64,000 nucleotides of DNA from Cinnamomum chago (lineage: Eukaryota; Streptophyta; Magnoliopsida; Laurales; Lauraceae): positions 33,762,001 to 33,826,000 of the forward strand of contig CP142460.1 of assembly GCA_038049695.1 (NCBI GenBank), read 5' to 3'. Below, one piece after another: positions 14,166-27,562 of the stretch. A program made the position numbers and the translations under genes. Each line of letters opens with the position of its first letter. Position 1 is the first letter of the stretch. The notes under the pieces were generated by a model that saw only the letters and a list, made by a program, of their open reading frames with translations, ran no database searches and was not told the origin of the DNA.

Positions 14166-17100
14166 ATCTCCCCCTTTGCAATTTGATGGCAACACACTCA
14201 CCACTGAAATAACACACTTAGTCTTCAGCTCCCCCTTAGCTGGACAAGTCTTGAAATGTTCTTGGATGCTTCTCTTTGCTTGGGCTCTTTTCTTCATTCT
14301 TCATGATGCTTGGTGCTTGATCATTCTTTGAGCTTTCTTTCTTCTTTCTTTCTTTATCCAAGCATCTTCTTTAGCTTCCAAGCTTTCTTCTTCTATTTGC
14401 TCTCCCCCTTTGACCATGCCTCTTTCTCCCTTTGGCAAGGTATGTATTCTCTCCCATTGTAGAAGATCATACACAACTCTCCTTAGGAAGCTTGGGCATT
14501 CTCTTCACCCTTTTGAGAACTTGAATTCTTTCTCCCCCTTTGACATTAAATTGCAAAGGTACCTACACACATGAAATAAGGAAAAATACCTTTTAGTAGC
14601 ACCTGTTAACAAATGAAATCGAAAATGAGAAACATAACAGGCTATCATGTGTGGAATTAATCTCTAAGGGCTCAAAGGCAATCCTAGGGTCAATTTGATC
14701 AAAACTAATACTTCCTATGAAGGTTTACACTCCCCCTCAATCCATTCTCTCCTTTTGTCAAACATTTGACAAAGATTTAACTATTAGGTGCAAGAAGAAG
14801 ATGGTTTAACCAAATGAGGGTCAACTTCAAGGAAAGGATTAGATTCATTTAACTATAAAGCTCATATGATCAAATTGCCAAAAGAAAGCAAGGTCAAAAG
14901 AGAAAAGCAATCATGGATACCAATTGGAAAAATAAAGAATACCAATTGAGATTTAAAGATAAGTCTATTAAAACACAATCACTCTAAAATGGATTTAAAA
15001 GTATAACTATTAGGAAAAATCCAAATTAGAGCTATCCATGATGAAATGGGGTTAATAAATCATAGCATCAAATAATCTAACTATGGAAAGCATGTGCTAT
15101 GAGGGTTTTGAAAATCATTTCATTCAAACACTAAATATGACTATTAATGTGCAAGAATGAGTGAAATGAAATTCAAACATGAAGCCAACCTCAACTAATA
15201 ACCAACCACTATTATGAACACATAAACATGGTGGTCATGAGATATACCTATAAGAGCAAGAGAGGTGGCAAACATGAACATTATGATGCTAATGGTGTGT
15301 GACATGGAACAAATATATAACTATCAAGCTCAATCCATTGTACACAAGGTCTATCACAATCACAAGAAATCAAATCAATCGTAAATTATACCAAATGAAA
15401 CCAATTGAATTTGACAACATGATTAAGAGCAAGAATGTGACAAATACAAAATTCCATCAAACATCATAAATGGATATTCATCACTTTTAAAGATATGACT
15501 AATGTGCATAGTGATGAACAAGATACATTGCAATGCAAAAGGATATTACTTGGTAATGCATGCAATTTCCAAAGTGTCAAAATCATATGAATTCAACATC
15601 TAAGATATCCATCAAACATATAGAAATATGAGGAATAGATTTCAAAGAGTTTCATATGATCAAGAACACTACTATGAAGTTGCAACATGTATAAGGATGA
15701 TATCACTTAGAGAAAATACATGAATCAACATCATAACCATCCAAAAAAGATATGACTAGAAAGCATAGAGGATGGATTTTAGTTCTAGTATGGTTTCTAC
15801 AAATATAATGAATAACACAACCATACATAGAACGATTTGACATTTGCATAGAGAGGATCAATCAACACTCAAGATCTAACTCATACCATATCATCAATAA
15901 AGAATATAACTATGCAAGCACAAGAAGGTATGGAGTTAGAGGGACAATCTATCATGTAACATCTCCACTCTTAGCAAATGTACTAAGCTTACAATGCAAT
16001 GGAAAAGGATATGAGGTTTAAACCAAATGAACTTAGCACATAAAATCACATATGTACTTAAAAAGCTCAAAAACAAGATTTTACTATAAAGCACATAAAC
16101 AATCATCAAAATGCATTAATGAGAATATACCAAGTTAGGGACAAACATGAAAATCAATGAAACCATATCCAACCAAGCAATGTAAGATATCAAAATCAAT
16201 TTGCATAAAGAATGTAACTAAATGAGCAAAGATGCAAATTGTTTGTAAAAATTATTTCCTTCCAAATGATATAATCATAATTAAGCACAAGGAAATAAAT
16301 TCAAGGAAAATGCTTCTAAAAATACAACCAATAAAGCTTAGAACATTTTCCAAGGTTTTTCAAATCACTTTAATATATGAAATTCCAAAGAATCATTTAT
16401 AGAATTATGAGCAAGTGAATTTGAAAAACAAGAAGTGTACTATTGTAAATTTTCAAATTGTAAAACAATAGACACTCACAAATTTTCCATACCAAGAGAT
16501 ATAACTTGAAAATGAATGGAAAACTTAAATAGCTTCAAATCATTTGATATTCAAAAAGGATCTAACTATGACATTCATCAAATGATTTTCCAACATCAAT
16601 TGATCATGATAAATCTAGCTATGAAAGCATTAGTAATCACAATCAATTGATCATGAATAGATATGCACAACAAGAGATATAACTATATGAACAAAATGCA
16701 AATCCATCATGAAAATATTGCAATCAAAGGATTTTGAAAACCATGAGATATAATCTTAAAAGTTCATGAAGAAAAAATCAAATGATCACAAAGAAACATT
16801 GCATTTTAAAAGATGCGACTTTAAAGAAACAAAATGCAAATGAAACATGACCAACAATTAGATATAACTAAAAAGAATAGGTTGGTCTAGGGGGATCAAG
16901 GCCTAAAGGTTAGTCTAAATGTGTACCAATGAAGATTCACCTAAGGTCTTGAAAAGGATGTCCTTGAGAGAACACTTTGAGGACTCACCAACTCTTAAAG
17001 ATATAACTTGAAAAAGACTAAGAGTGGTGCAATGAGGCTAGGGAAATATCATTTACAAACATAGTGGAAATCTTTAAAAAGATATGCAATAAATCACAAC

Positions 17101-17424
17101 ACTAGGGTTCTAATCTAGCAAGGATCAACTCCGGGTTGTTAAGCCCTAAAATGGAGTAACCCGCTCTGATACCACTTGTAGGATCTTACACCCTATTGAG
17201 CTACCACTTATCCCAAAACCAATTGGTGATAGGAAACGGCACAACAATAGTTTTATGGTGAGGGGCGAGAGCTCGACCACAATTATGACCGCTCAGGAGC
17301 GAGGGTGGACGTTGACCTCAACAATCCCTCCCTCAACGGCACACCCACCGCGACTCCTGCTGCGAACTCGCAAAACGCGTGTCCCGTGACTCGAACACCC
17401 GACCTACCAGGCTCTGATACCACT
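14166..17424 (-). mobile_element. Array internal region 3 (non-coding)
   Basis: 3259 bp, near-identical to the other internal regions and without coding frames. Confidence 0.9.
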
Positions 17425-19633
17425 TGTAAGTCCATGGGATCCGAACCCTAGAGGGGGGGGTGAATAGGGTGAGCTCCAATTATGACCAATTTTAACAAAT
17501 TTAACTTCTTTAAAACAAACTAGTCACAAGTGATGATTAATCATACAAGATGCGGAAGCTAACAAAAGAATCACCACAAAGCAAACACCAACACACAAGG
17601 ATTTATAGTGGTTCGGCCTCAATGCCTACATCCACTACCGGCTTGTGAAACAACACCCCACCGGATTTCCACTATTTATGCTTTTCAATAGGCTAAGCAA
17701 TAACCTTTACAATATGCTTTCCAAGGCTTAGCAATAACCTTTACAATGATGTTTTTCAAGGCTAAACATCAACCTATACATTATGCTTTTATAGGCTAAG
17801 CAATAACCTCTTCAACCACAAGGTTGGTTATCTCACTAAGTTAGTGTCTATAATACACTAGATGGAGATTCAATTAAGCTCATTACAATGCCTCTTAATT
17901 AGGCGGATATGGAAGTGTAAAACTAATACACACACACTATGAATGCAAAGATGAAAGTATATGATGTGTGTGTGTGATGTCCTCAATCATTTTGAAAATG
18001 AAAGCTCATAAATGTATGCCTAAGGCATTTGAAAGTTTTAGCTCAAAAACATTTATGATTGAGGAAATAATGCAAGTCACATGTTAAAAGAAACAACTTG
18101 TTAATGATATCAAAGTTACACAAGTTGTATGAAATTAATTAGCTCTAAACAAGTGATGCATAGGGATGTCAATCAAATCAACAATGTAGCTCAAAACATA
18201 AAAATAGATTTGATTGAAATAAGGGGACAAATCATATGTAATTATAAATACAACTTGAAAAAGATATACCAATCAATGCAAAGCAAGTTGTGAAACTTTA
18301 AAACAATAATACATATGATTTGTAAAGTTTGTTGAATCCAAAACATAAGATACATTTGAAAATGATTTTCTTATGATGAAAAACAACAACCAAAGATTCA
18401 ACCAAGTATATGGATCATGTTACATCTAATTTCAAAGATGTTTCCATTAACATGATCTACTTAGATTTACCAAGGTTAAAGTACTACTTGGGTTGAATCA
18501 ATGGTGATGCATCCAAAACAATAGATCAATTCAAAGTGTAAAACATGCTAAGGATACAACACATTATAGGTTAACATGCTACTAAAGATTTATCAAAGAT
18601 AAAACAAAACATGAAAACATATGATTTGTAAAGAAGTTGAATCCAAAACATAAGATAGTTTTGAAAGTGATTTTCTTATGATGGAAAACAACAACCAAAG
18701 ATTCAACCAAGTATAGGAATCATGTTACGTATGATTTACCAAGTTTCTCTCATTAACATGATCTACTTAGATTTACCAAAGATTAAGTACTACTTGGATT
18801 GAATCAATGGTGATGTATCCAAAACAATAAATCAATTCAAAACATAAAACATGTTAAGGACACAACACAAACATAGTTTATCATGCTACAAATGATTTAC
18901 CAAAAATAAAACAAAGCATGAAAACATATGATTAAGGAAAGTAGAGCTTACTTGTAATTTAACTCATTAATCCAAGCTTTAGCTTTCCTAATGATCCCCT
19001 TCATCCCTTAGTTCATTTCCCTTGAATATGCCTCAAAACCCCTCAAGGAGGGCCTTAAAATTCCCAACTTTTGGCAAAGGAAAGAACTCATATTTATAGC
19101 AAAAAGTGCCCAACGGCTAGTCCTCGGTCGACCTGCAAACAGGTCTCGGTCGACCGGGATCACACAACGGGCAGATTTCTGACCGTTGGTGCTCCCAGGC
19201 ACTTTCTGCCTGCAGTGTTCCCGGTCGACCGGGACCTCTGCGCCGGTCGACCGGCGACACTGCGGGGACCAAAAAATCCAACTTTTGCAAATTCAAAGTT
19301 TTTCTTTGTGGAACTTTTTGGGCCACTAAATCAAGCTTAAAAACACGTTTTAAATCATTCTAAGGGTTTTAAAACTTGGAACATAAAAAGCCTAAAACAT
19401 TTTGCAAGATTTAAAAATCATAGGCTAGCTTGATTTTCTAAAACTCTTTTCAAATCAAATGCATCCAAGTTTTAAAAGCAAATCATGCATAAATCAAAAC
19501 TTTTGCAAATCTTAAAAACAATGCATGAATAAAACAAGATTTCAAGTTTATCTAAAACAATGCAAGTGTGTAAATCAAATGATGCTTGAATGATTATGCA
19601 TCCATCAAATTGCAATCTACAAAATTCCTAACA
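17425..19633 (-). mobile_element. Array LTR 4
   Basis: 2209 bp, same as LTRs 1 and 2 by eye. Confidence 0.93.
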
Positions 19634-22600
19634 ATCTCCCCCTTTGCAATTTGATGGCAACACACTCACCACTGAAATAACACACTTAGTCTTCAGCTCC
19701 CCCTTAGCTGGACAAGTCTTGAAATGTTCTTGGATGCTTCTCTTTGCTTGGGCTCTTTTCTTCATTCTTCATGATGCTTGGTGCTTGATCATTCTTTGAG
19801 CTTTCTTTCTTCTTTCTTTCTTTATCCAAGCATCTTCTTTAGCTTCCAAGCTTTCTTCTTCTATTTGCTCTCCCCCTTTGACCATGCCTCTTTCTCCCTT
19901 TGGCAAGGTATGTATTCTCTCCCATTGTAGAAGATCATACACAACTCTCCTTAGGAAGCTTGGGCATTCTCTTCACCCTTTTGAGAACTTGAATTCTTTC
20001 TCCCCCTTTGACATTAAATTGCAAAGGTACCTACACACATGAAATAAGGAAAAATACCTTTTAGTAGCACCTGTTAACAAATGAAATCGAAAATGAGAAA
20101 CATAACAGGCTATCATGTGTGGAATTAATCTCTAAGGGCTCAAAGGCAATCCTAGGGTCAATTTGATCAAAACTAATACTTCCTATGAAGGTTTACACTC
20201 CCCCTCAATCCATTCTCTCCTTTTGTCAAACATTTGACAAAGATTTAACTATTAGGTGCAAGAAGAAGATGGTTTAACCAAATGAGGGTCAACTTCAAGG
20301 AAAGGATTAGATTCATTTAACTATAAAGCTCATATGATCAAATTGCCAAAAGAAAGCAAGGTCAAAAGAGAAAAGCAATCATGGATACCAATTGGAAAAA
20401 TAAAGAATACCAATTGAGATTTAAAGATAAGTCTATTAAAACACAATCACTCTAAAATGGATTTAAAAGTATAACTATTAGGAAAAATCCAAATTAGAGC
20501 TATCCATGATGAAATGGGGTTAATAAATCATAGCATCAAATAATCTAACTATGGAAAGCATGTGCTATGAGGGTTTTGAAAATCATTTCATTCAAACACT
20601 AAATATGACTATTAATGTGCAAGAATGAGTGAAATGAAATTCAAACATGAAGCCAACCTCAACTAATAACCAACCACTATTATGAACACATAAACATGGT
20701 GGTCATGAGATATACCTATAAGAGCAAGAGAGGTGGCAAACATGAACATTATGATGCTAATGGTGTGTGACATGGAACAAATATATAACTATCAAGCTCA
20801 ATCCATTGTACACAAGGTCTATCACAATCACAAGAAATCAAATCAATCGTAAATTATACCAAATGAAACCAATTGAATTTGACAACATGATTAAGAGCAA
20901 GAATGTGACAAATACAAAATTCCATCAAACATCATAAATGGATATTCATCACTTTTAAAGATATGACTAATGTGCATAGTGATGAACAAGATACATTGCA
21001 ATGCAAAAGGATATTACTTGGTAATGCATGCAATTTCCAAAGTGTCAAAATCATATGAATTCAACATCTAAGATATCCATCAAACATATAGAAATATGAG
21101 GAATAGATTTCAAAGAGTTTCATATGATCAAGAACACTACTATGAAGTTGCAACATGTATAAGGATGATATCACTTAGAGAAAATACATGAATCAACATC
21201 ATAACCATCCAAAAAAGATATGACTAGAAAGCATAGAGGATGGATTTTAGTTCTAGTATGGTTTCTACAAATATAATGAATAACACAACCATACATAGAA
21301 CGATTTGACATTTGCATAGAGAGGATCAATCAACACTCAAGATCTAACTCATACCATATCATCAATAAAGAATATAACTATGCAAGCACAAGAAGGTATG
21401 GAGTTAGAGGGACAATCTATCATGTAACATCTCCACTCTTAGCAAATGTACTAAGCTTACAATGCAATGGAAAAGGATATGAGGTTTAAACCAAATGAAC
21501 TTAGCACATAAAATCACAAATGTACTTAAAAAGCTCAAAAACAAGATTTTACTATAAAGCACATAAACAATCATCAAAATGCATTAATGAGAATATACCA
21601 AGTTAGGCACAAACATGAAAATCAATGAAACCATATCCAACCAAGCAATGTAAGATATCAAAATCAATTTGCATAAAGAATGTAACTAAATGAGCAAAGA
21701 TGCAAATTGTTTGTAAAAATTATTTCCTTCCAAATGATATAATCATAATTAAGCACAAGGAAATAAATTCAAGGAAAATGCTTCTAAAAATACAACCAAT
21801 AAAGCTTAGAACATTTTCCAAGGTTTTTCAAATCACTTTAATATATGAAATTCCAAAGAATCATTTATAGAATTATGAGCAAGTGAATTTGAAAAACAAG
21901 AAGTGTACTATTGTAAATTTTCAAATTGTAAAACAATAGACACTCACAAATTTTCCATACCAAGAGATATAACTTGAAAATGAATGGAAAACTTAAATAG
22001 CTTCAAATCATTTGATATTCAAAAAGGATCTAACTATGACATTCATCAAATGATTTTCCAACATCAATTGATCATGATAAATCTAGCTATGAAAGCATTA
22101 GTAATCACAATCAATTGATCATGAATAGATATGCACAACAAGAGATATAACTATATGAACAAAATGCAAATCCATCATGAAAATATTGCAATCAAAGGAT
22201 TTTGAAAACCATGAGATATAATCTTAAAAGTTCATGAAGAAAAAATCAAATGATCACAAAGAAACATTGCATTTTAAAAGATGCGACTTTAAAGAAACAA
22301 AATGCAAATGAAACATGACCAACAATTAGATATAACTAAAAAGAATAGGTTGGTCTAGGGGGATCAAGGCCTAAAGGTTAGTCTAAATGTGTACCAATGA
22401 AGATTCACCTAAGGTCTTGAAAAGGATGTCCTTGAGAGAACACTTTGAGGACTCACCAACTCTTAAAGATATAACTTGAAAAAGACTAAGAGTGGTGCAA
22501 TGAGGCTAGGGAAATATCATTTACAAACATAGTGGAAATCTTTAAAAAGATATGCAATAAATCACAACACTAGGGTTCTAATCTAGCAAGGATCAACTCC

Positions 22601-22892
22601 GGGTTGTTAAGCCCTAAAATGGAGTAACCCGCTCTGATACTACTTGTAGGATCTTACACCCTATTGAGCTACCACTTATCCCAAAACCAATTGGTGATAG
22701 GAAACGGCACAACAATAGTTTTATGGTGAGGGGCGAGAGCTCGACCACAATTATGACCGCTCAGGAGCGAGGGTGGACGTTGACCTCAACAATCCCTCCC
22801 TCAACGGCACACCCACCGCGACTCCTGCTGCGAACTCGCAAAACGCGTGTCCCGTGACTCGAACACCCGACCTACCAGGCTCTGATACCACT
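19634..22892 (-). mobile_element. Array internal region 4 (non-coding)
   Basis: 3259 bp. Visible private changes are near 21519, 21608 and 22640 (the last breaks the second primer-site-like sequence), all in the right half, nearest the array end. Confidence 0.9.
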
Positions 22893-25100
22893 TGTAAGTC
22901 CATGGGATCCGAACCCTAGAGGGGGGGTGAATAGGGTGAGCTCCAATTATGACCAATTTTAACAAATTTAACTTCTTTAAAACAAACTAGTCACAAGTGA
23001 TGATTAATCATACAAGATGCGGAAGCTAACAAAAGAATCACCACAAAGCAAACACCAACACACAAGGATTTATAGTGGTTCGGCCTCAATGCCTACATCC
23101 ACTACCGGCTTGTGAAACAACACCCCACCGGATTTCCACTATTTATGCTTTTCAATAGGCTAAGCAATAACCTTTACAATATGCTTTCCAAGGCTTAGCA
23201 ATAACCTTTACAATGATGTTTTTCAAGGCTAAACATCAACCTATACATTATGCTTTTATAGGCTAAGCAATAACCTCTTCAACCACAAGGTTGGTTATCT
23301 CACTAAGTTAGTGTCTATAATACACTAGATGGAGATTCAATTAAGCTCATTACAATGCCTCTTAATTAGGCGGATATGGAAGTGTAAAACTAATACACAC
23401 ACACTATGAATGCAAAGATGAAAGTATATGATGTGTGTGTGTGATGTCCTCAATCATTTTGAAAATGAAAGCTCATAAATGTATGCCTAAGGCTTTTGAA
23501 AGTTTTAGCTCAAAAACATTTATGATTGAGGAAATAATGCAAGTCACATGTTAAAAGAAACAACTTGTTAATGATATCAAAGTTACACAAGTTGTATGAA
23601 ATTAATTAGCTCTAAACATGTGATGCATAGGGATGTCAATCAAATCAACAATGTAGCTCAAAACATAAAAATAGATTTGATTGAAATAAGGGGACAAATC
23701 ATATGTAATTATAAATACAACTTGAAAAAGATATACCAATCAATGCAAAGCAAGTTGTGAAACTTTAAAACAATAATACATATGATTTGTAAAGTTTGTT
23801 GAATCCAAAACATAAGATACATTTGAAAAGGATTTTCTTATGATGAAAAACAACAACCAAAGATTCAACCAAGTATATGGATCATGTTACATCTAATTTC
23901 AAAGATGTTTCCATTAACATGATCTACTTAGATTTACCAAGGTTAAAGTACTACTTGGGTTGAATCAATGGTGATGCATCCAAAACAATAGATCAATTCA
24001 AAGTGTAAAACATGCTAAGGATACAACACATTATAGGTTAACATGCTACTAAAGATTTATCAAAGATAAAACAAAACATGAAAACATATGATTTGTAAAG
24101 AAGTTGAATCCAAAACATAAGATAGTTTTGAAAGTGATTTTCTTATGATGGAAAACAACAACCAAAGATTCAACCAAGTATAGGAATCATGTTACATATG
24201 ATTTACCAAGTTTCTTTCATTAACATGATCTACTTAGATTTACCAAAGATTAAGTACTACTTGGATTGAATCAATGGTGATGTATCCAAAACAATAAATC
24301 AATTCAAAACATAAAACATGTTAAGGACACAACACAAACATAGTTTATCATGCTACAAATGATTTACCAAAAATAAAACAAAGCATGAAAACATATGATT
24401 AAGGAAAGTAGAGCTTACTTGTAATTTAACTCATTAATCCAAGCTTTAGCTTTCCTAATGATCCCCTTCATCCCTTAGTTCATTTCCCTTGAATATGCCT
24501 CAAAACCCCTCAAGGAGGGCCTTAAAATTCCCAACTTTTGGCAAAGGAAAGAACTCATATTTATAGCAAAAAGTGCCCAACGGCTAGTCCTCGGTCGACC
24601 TGCAAACAGGTCTCGGTCGACCGGGATCACACAACGGGCAGATTTCTGACCATTGGTGCTCCCAGGCACTTTCTGCCTGCAGTGTTCCCGGTCGACCGGG
24701 ACCTCTGCGCCGGTCGACCGGCGACACTGCGGGGACCAAAAAATCCAACTTTTGCAAATTCAAAGTTTTTCTTTGTGGAACTTTTTGGGCCACTAAATCA
24801 AGCTTAAAAACATGTTTTAAATCATTCTAAGGGTTTTAAAACATGGAACATAAAAAGCCTAAAACATTTTGAAAGATTTAAAACTCATAGGCTAGCTTGA
24901 TTTTCTAAAACTCTTTTCAAATCAAATGCATCCAAGTTTTAAAAGTAAATCATGCATAAATCAAAACTTTTGCAAATCTTAAAAACAGTGCATGAATAAA
25001 ACAAGATTTCAAGTTTATCTAAAACAATGCAAGTGTGTAAATCAAATGATGCTTGAATGATTATGCATCCATCAAATTGCAATCTACAAAATTCCTAACA
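22893..25100 (-). mobile_element. Array LTR 5, outermost and most diverged
   Basis: 2208 bp; the poly-G run is one G shorter (7). About 12 substitutions against LTRs 1-4 are visible, for example near 23493, 23619, 23830, 24196, 24217, 24652, 24812, 24843, 24872, 24885, 24945 and 24988. In the element's orientation this is the 5' LTR. It ends exactly at 25100 and is followed by unrelated LTR sequence starting GTCCC, the expected target duplication. Confidence 0.93.
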
Positions 25101-25218
25101 GTCCCGTCCCGATACCTAGCTCGCTCCTATGGTTCCCGATGCCCGGCTCACTACCGTGGTTCCCGAGGCCCGGCTTGCCACCGTGGCCCCGTCCCGTATT
25201 ATTATTATATGTACATGT
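25101..25218 (+). mobile_element. LTR B1, fragment 1
   Basis: A piece of a plus-oriented gypsy-type LTR similar to the stretches near 47570-47660 and 62630-62770 (repeated phrases around CTACCGTGGT and CCCGATGCCCG). It is cut on the left by the array and on the right by solo LTR A. The last five bases, CATGT, are the left target duplication of A. Confidence 0.75.
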
Positions 25219-25621
25219 TGTTAGACCCCGACCTAGACCAATTCGATTAGTGTGCGATTAGTGTGTGTTTAGTTCTAAGTAGGTTTAGTTGTCGTTGGGT
25301 TAGAAGTAATTAGTTTTAGTCTTGGACATAGTTTTGCGAATTTTGAGAACGTTTAGTATTAGTCAAACACACTCAGGAAGGCTTGAGTGCACGTGTAAGC
25401 TTGGGAGGATCGTATCGGTTTCTGTGTAATCGTGATTTTGAATTCATTTGAATGATTTTTACTATGTGTTACGACTTTCGTTTTCAGCCCATTCATGTTT
25501 GAAGCCCAAAAACCCAAGTTCTGGCCCAAAAAAGGGTAAAGTGGTCTTTTTACACAAATCTGGACACAATTTTCTAGATCTCAAAACCATGTCAAAAATA
25601 TACTTTTTGGAAACTAGATAT

Positions 25622-25652
25622 TTCGAGGATCGTTTTATCCTTCTTCGTCGAA
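25622..25652 (+). promoter_or_regulatory. Conserved 31-bp dyad of Tekay-type LTRs (A)
   Basis: TTCGAGGA, a 15-bp spacer, then TCGTCGAA, starting 403 nt from the LTR start. The same arrangement occurs in all the other Tekay-type LTRs of the window that include this part. It directly follows a conserved run, TTTTTGGAAACTAGATAT. Confidence 0.75.
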
Positions 25653-25973
25653 TTCATTCGAGACCCGTATGATCACGTTTTTGTCAATGCTAGGATTGGA
25701 TTCATTGGGCCCCATTGGCATCACTTAAGCCTAACCTTCATCTCTTTCATTCACTTTCCCAAAATCCTGCAACTTTCTTAACCTAGGGCTAAAACCCCCT
25801 TTTTCCCTTCCCCTTCATTCCTCTTGCATGCTCTAGCTAGAGATCTCCAAATAGAATTCCAAGACCATCATCTTCTTCCTCTCCTTGCAAGCTTTCTATT
25901 AATACAAATTTCTTGGAGTTTCTTGTGGGACAAGCTCTTCATTTTCTTCATCTCTTCTTGTTTGGCCATTTCT

Positions 25974-25981
25974 AGGTAAGA
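25974..25981 (+). other. Splice-donor-like site in LTR A
   Basis: AG followed by GTAAGA, with GT at 25976, 757 nt from the LTR start. It matches donor-like sites at nearly the same offset in the other Tekay-type LTRs. Confidence 0.6.
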
Positions 25982-26426
25982 GCTTCAACCCATACTTTTC
26001 ATGAAGTCTTTTTGGTTCTTAAAGATCTTGTTTTTCTCATTGCAAACCCTTTTGTGAAAATGGGTTCTTTGTTTTCATTTTTGTTGAGTTTTGAATGGAT
26101 TTCCTTGGGATTCTTGTAGTGTTGGCTTAGCTCTTGAGTAAGAGTGCTTGAAGAGGATTGTTTAGCATTTGGGCAAAGACAAGTAATCTCTATAGGATCA
26201 ATGTTGCATGTGTATTTTTGATTACATTGTTATTTTAGAAATTGTGCATATAAACTTGTTTATAAGCTTCATGATCATGTTTCATTTGGATTGAATGTTT
26301 GAAATTGTGAAAAAAATGAACCCTTGGTGAGCATGAAGGCTCAAGGGATTGTATGTGGCTTAAGGATGAGAAGAAGGAGAGAAATGTATTGGAAGTGGTA
26401 CAAGAGAAAGGGTTTTTCTGCACTCA

Positions 26427-26600
26427 GCGAGCTCAGGCAGAAGCTTGTTCGCTCGAGCGACCCCTTGGTCCGCTCGAGCGACCAGGCCACTGCTTGGTCC
26501 GGGCGCAGACAGAGAGTTGTTCGCCCGAGCGACCTTATGGTCCGCTCGAGCGAACTGTCTCGCTCGAGCTAAGTGTCAATTCCGCTCGAGCGAACCTGCC
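26427..26600. repeat. Palindrome island, CGCTCGAGCG type (LTR A)
   Basis: Six copies of CGCTCGAGCG or one-off variants at about 26450, 26471, 26521, 26543, 26561 and 26583, often followed by AACC or ACC. GC-rich within an AT-rich LTR. Confidence 0.85.
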
Positions 26601-27562
26601 AGATTCAGGCAAAAAGGATTGTTTCCATTTACGTATTTTCTTGAAGGTTGAAAACTAGACTATGTTAAGCGTTTTGGCTTTACATTGTGTAAATGGAACT
26701 TTGAAATACAACCCAACTTCGGGGACACCAATCTATGCATATTTCTGACATTTGGGGTCCCAATTACACAAAGGTCAATTAATAACCTTAACACGTGCTT
26801 GATGGATTTCGTATTTGAACTTCCGTTTTGGTACAATTAGAACCGTCGTATATTCGTTTTAGATTTCAAGTATAAGCTCGTTTTGAAGATTTGTTTCAAG
26901 AAGAAGGGATCACTTCCTAAGCGTGTTATGCATATTAATTATGCCTTCTGCTAGTCATGCTTGTCGTGTTTTGATAAGTGTTTCCCACTTTTTACCTCGA
27001 CGTGTTTAGACCATGTTTTGCGTGTTTTGCGCATTCATGAATTTAAGTGAACACCACTGAGCTTGGACTGCCCTTTCAGTTTGATCCACTGTCTGGGGGT
27101 CCTTAAACATGTGGACTGTCTGCAGACTAGTCGTGTATTTATTACACATCGTGCATGTCCGGTTCCGCGGCCGGAAATCCTCGTATATATGGGAACCGTG
27201 TCGTGATTATATTATGTATATCGTGCTTGTCGTGCGTGCTTGCTCTTTTTATTATAAATGATAGAGAAAGGATGGGCTCTTTGTGGAATGAAACTATTCA
27301 TGATATTATAAGTATTCATGCCAGCTTTGCTCGTATTTTGAAATGTACCTTAGTCATGTAACTGTTTACAATTAAGCAAAATGCCTTTATACATTTTCTG
27401 AAACACTTACTATTTGTATGCTCATGCCTAAATTGATTTCCTGCCAAACCATTGTGTTTGACCCTTGTATGTTGGTGCTCAGGTGCAGGAGACGTTGCCT
27501 TTGAGGAGGAACGTCGGGAGGAGGCTCTTGAGCCACCCCCAGTGAGAGAGTGGCAGCCCGAC

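Larger units (their letters stand above)
1..25100 (-). repeat. Tandem array of an LTR retrotransposon, 5468-bp period
   Basis: The same 5468-bp sequence repeats head to tail from the window start to 25100, with unit starts at 1, 5469, 10937, 16405 and 21873. Each period is one 2209-bp LTR plus one 3259-bp internal region, so neighbouring copies share LTRs (LTR-int-LTR-int-LTR). Orientation is minus: a site complementary to the initiator tRNA-Met end lies left of each LTR and a polypurine tract (on the minus strand) lies right of it. No open frame of real length is present; the 60-90 residue frames near 2.6-2.9 kb in each unit come from the GC-rich palindrome island and look spurious. The right edge falls exactly on an LTR end (CCTAACA). 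The left edge is outside the window. Confidence 0.95.

Noticed and set aside
1..25100. Classical centromeric or telomeric satellite
   Set aside because: The period contains complete LTR, primer-site and polypurine structures, so it is a retroelement array. No telomere-type repeat is present.
26324..26658. Three plus-strand frames of 68-101 residues in solo LTR A
   Set aside because: Several frames are open at once because CpG-rich palindromes lack stops. No domain is seen.
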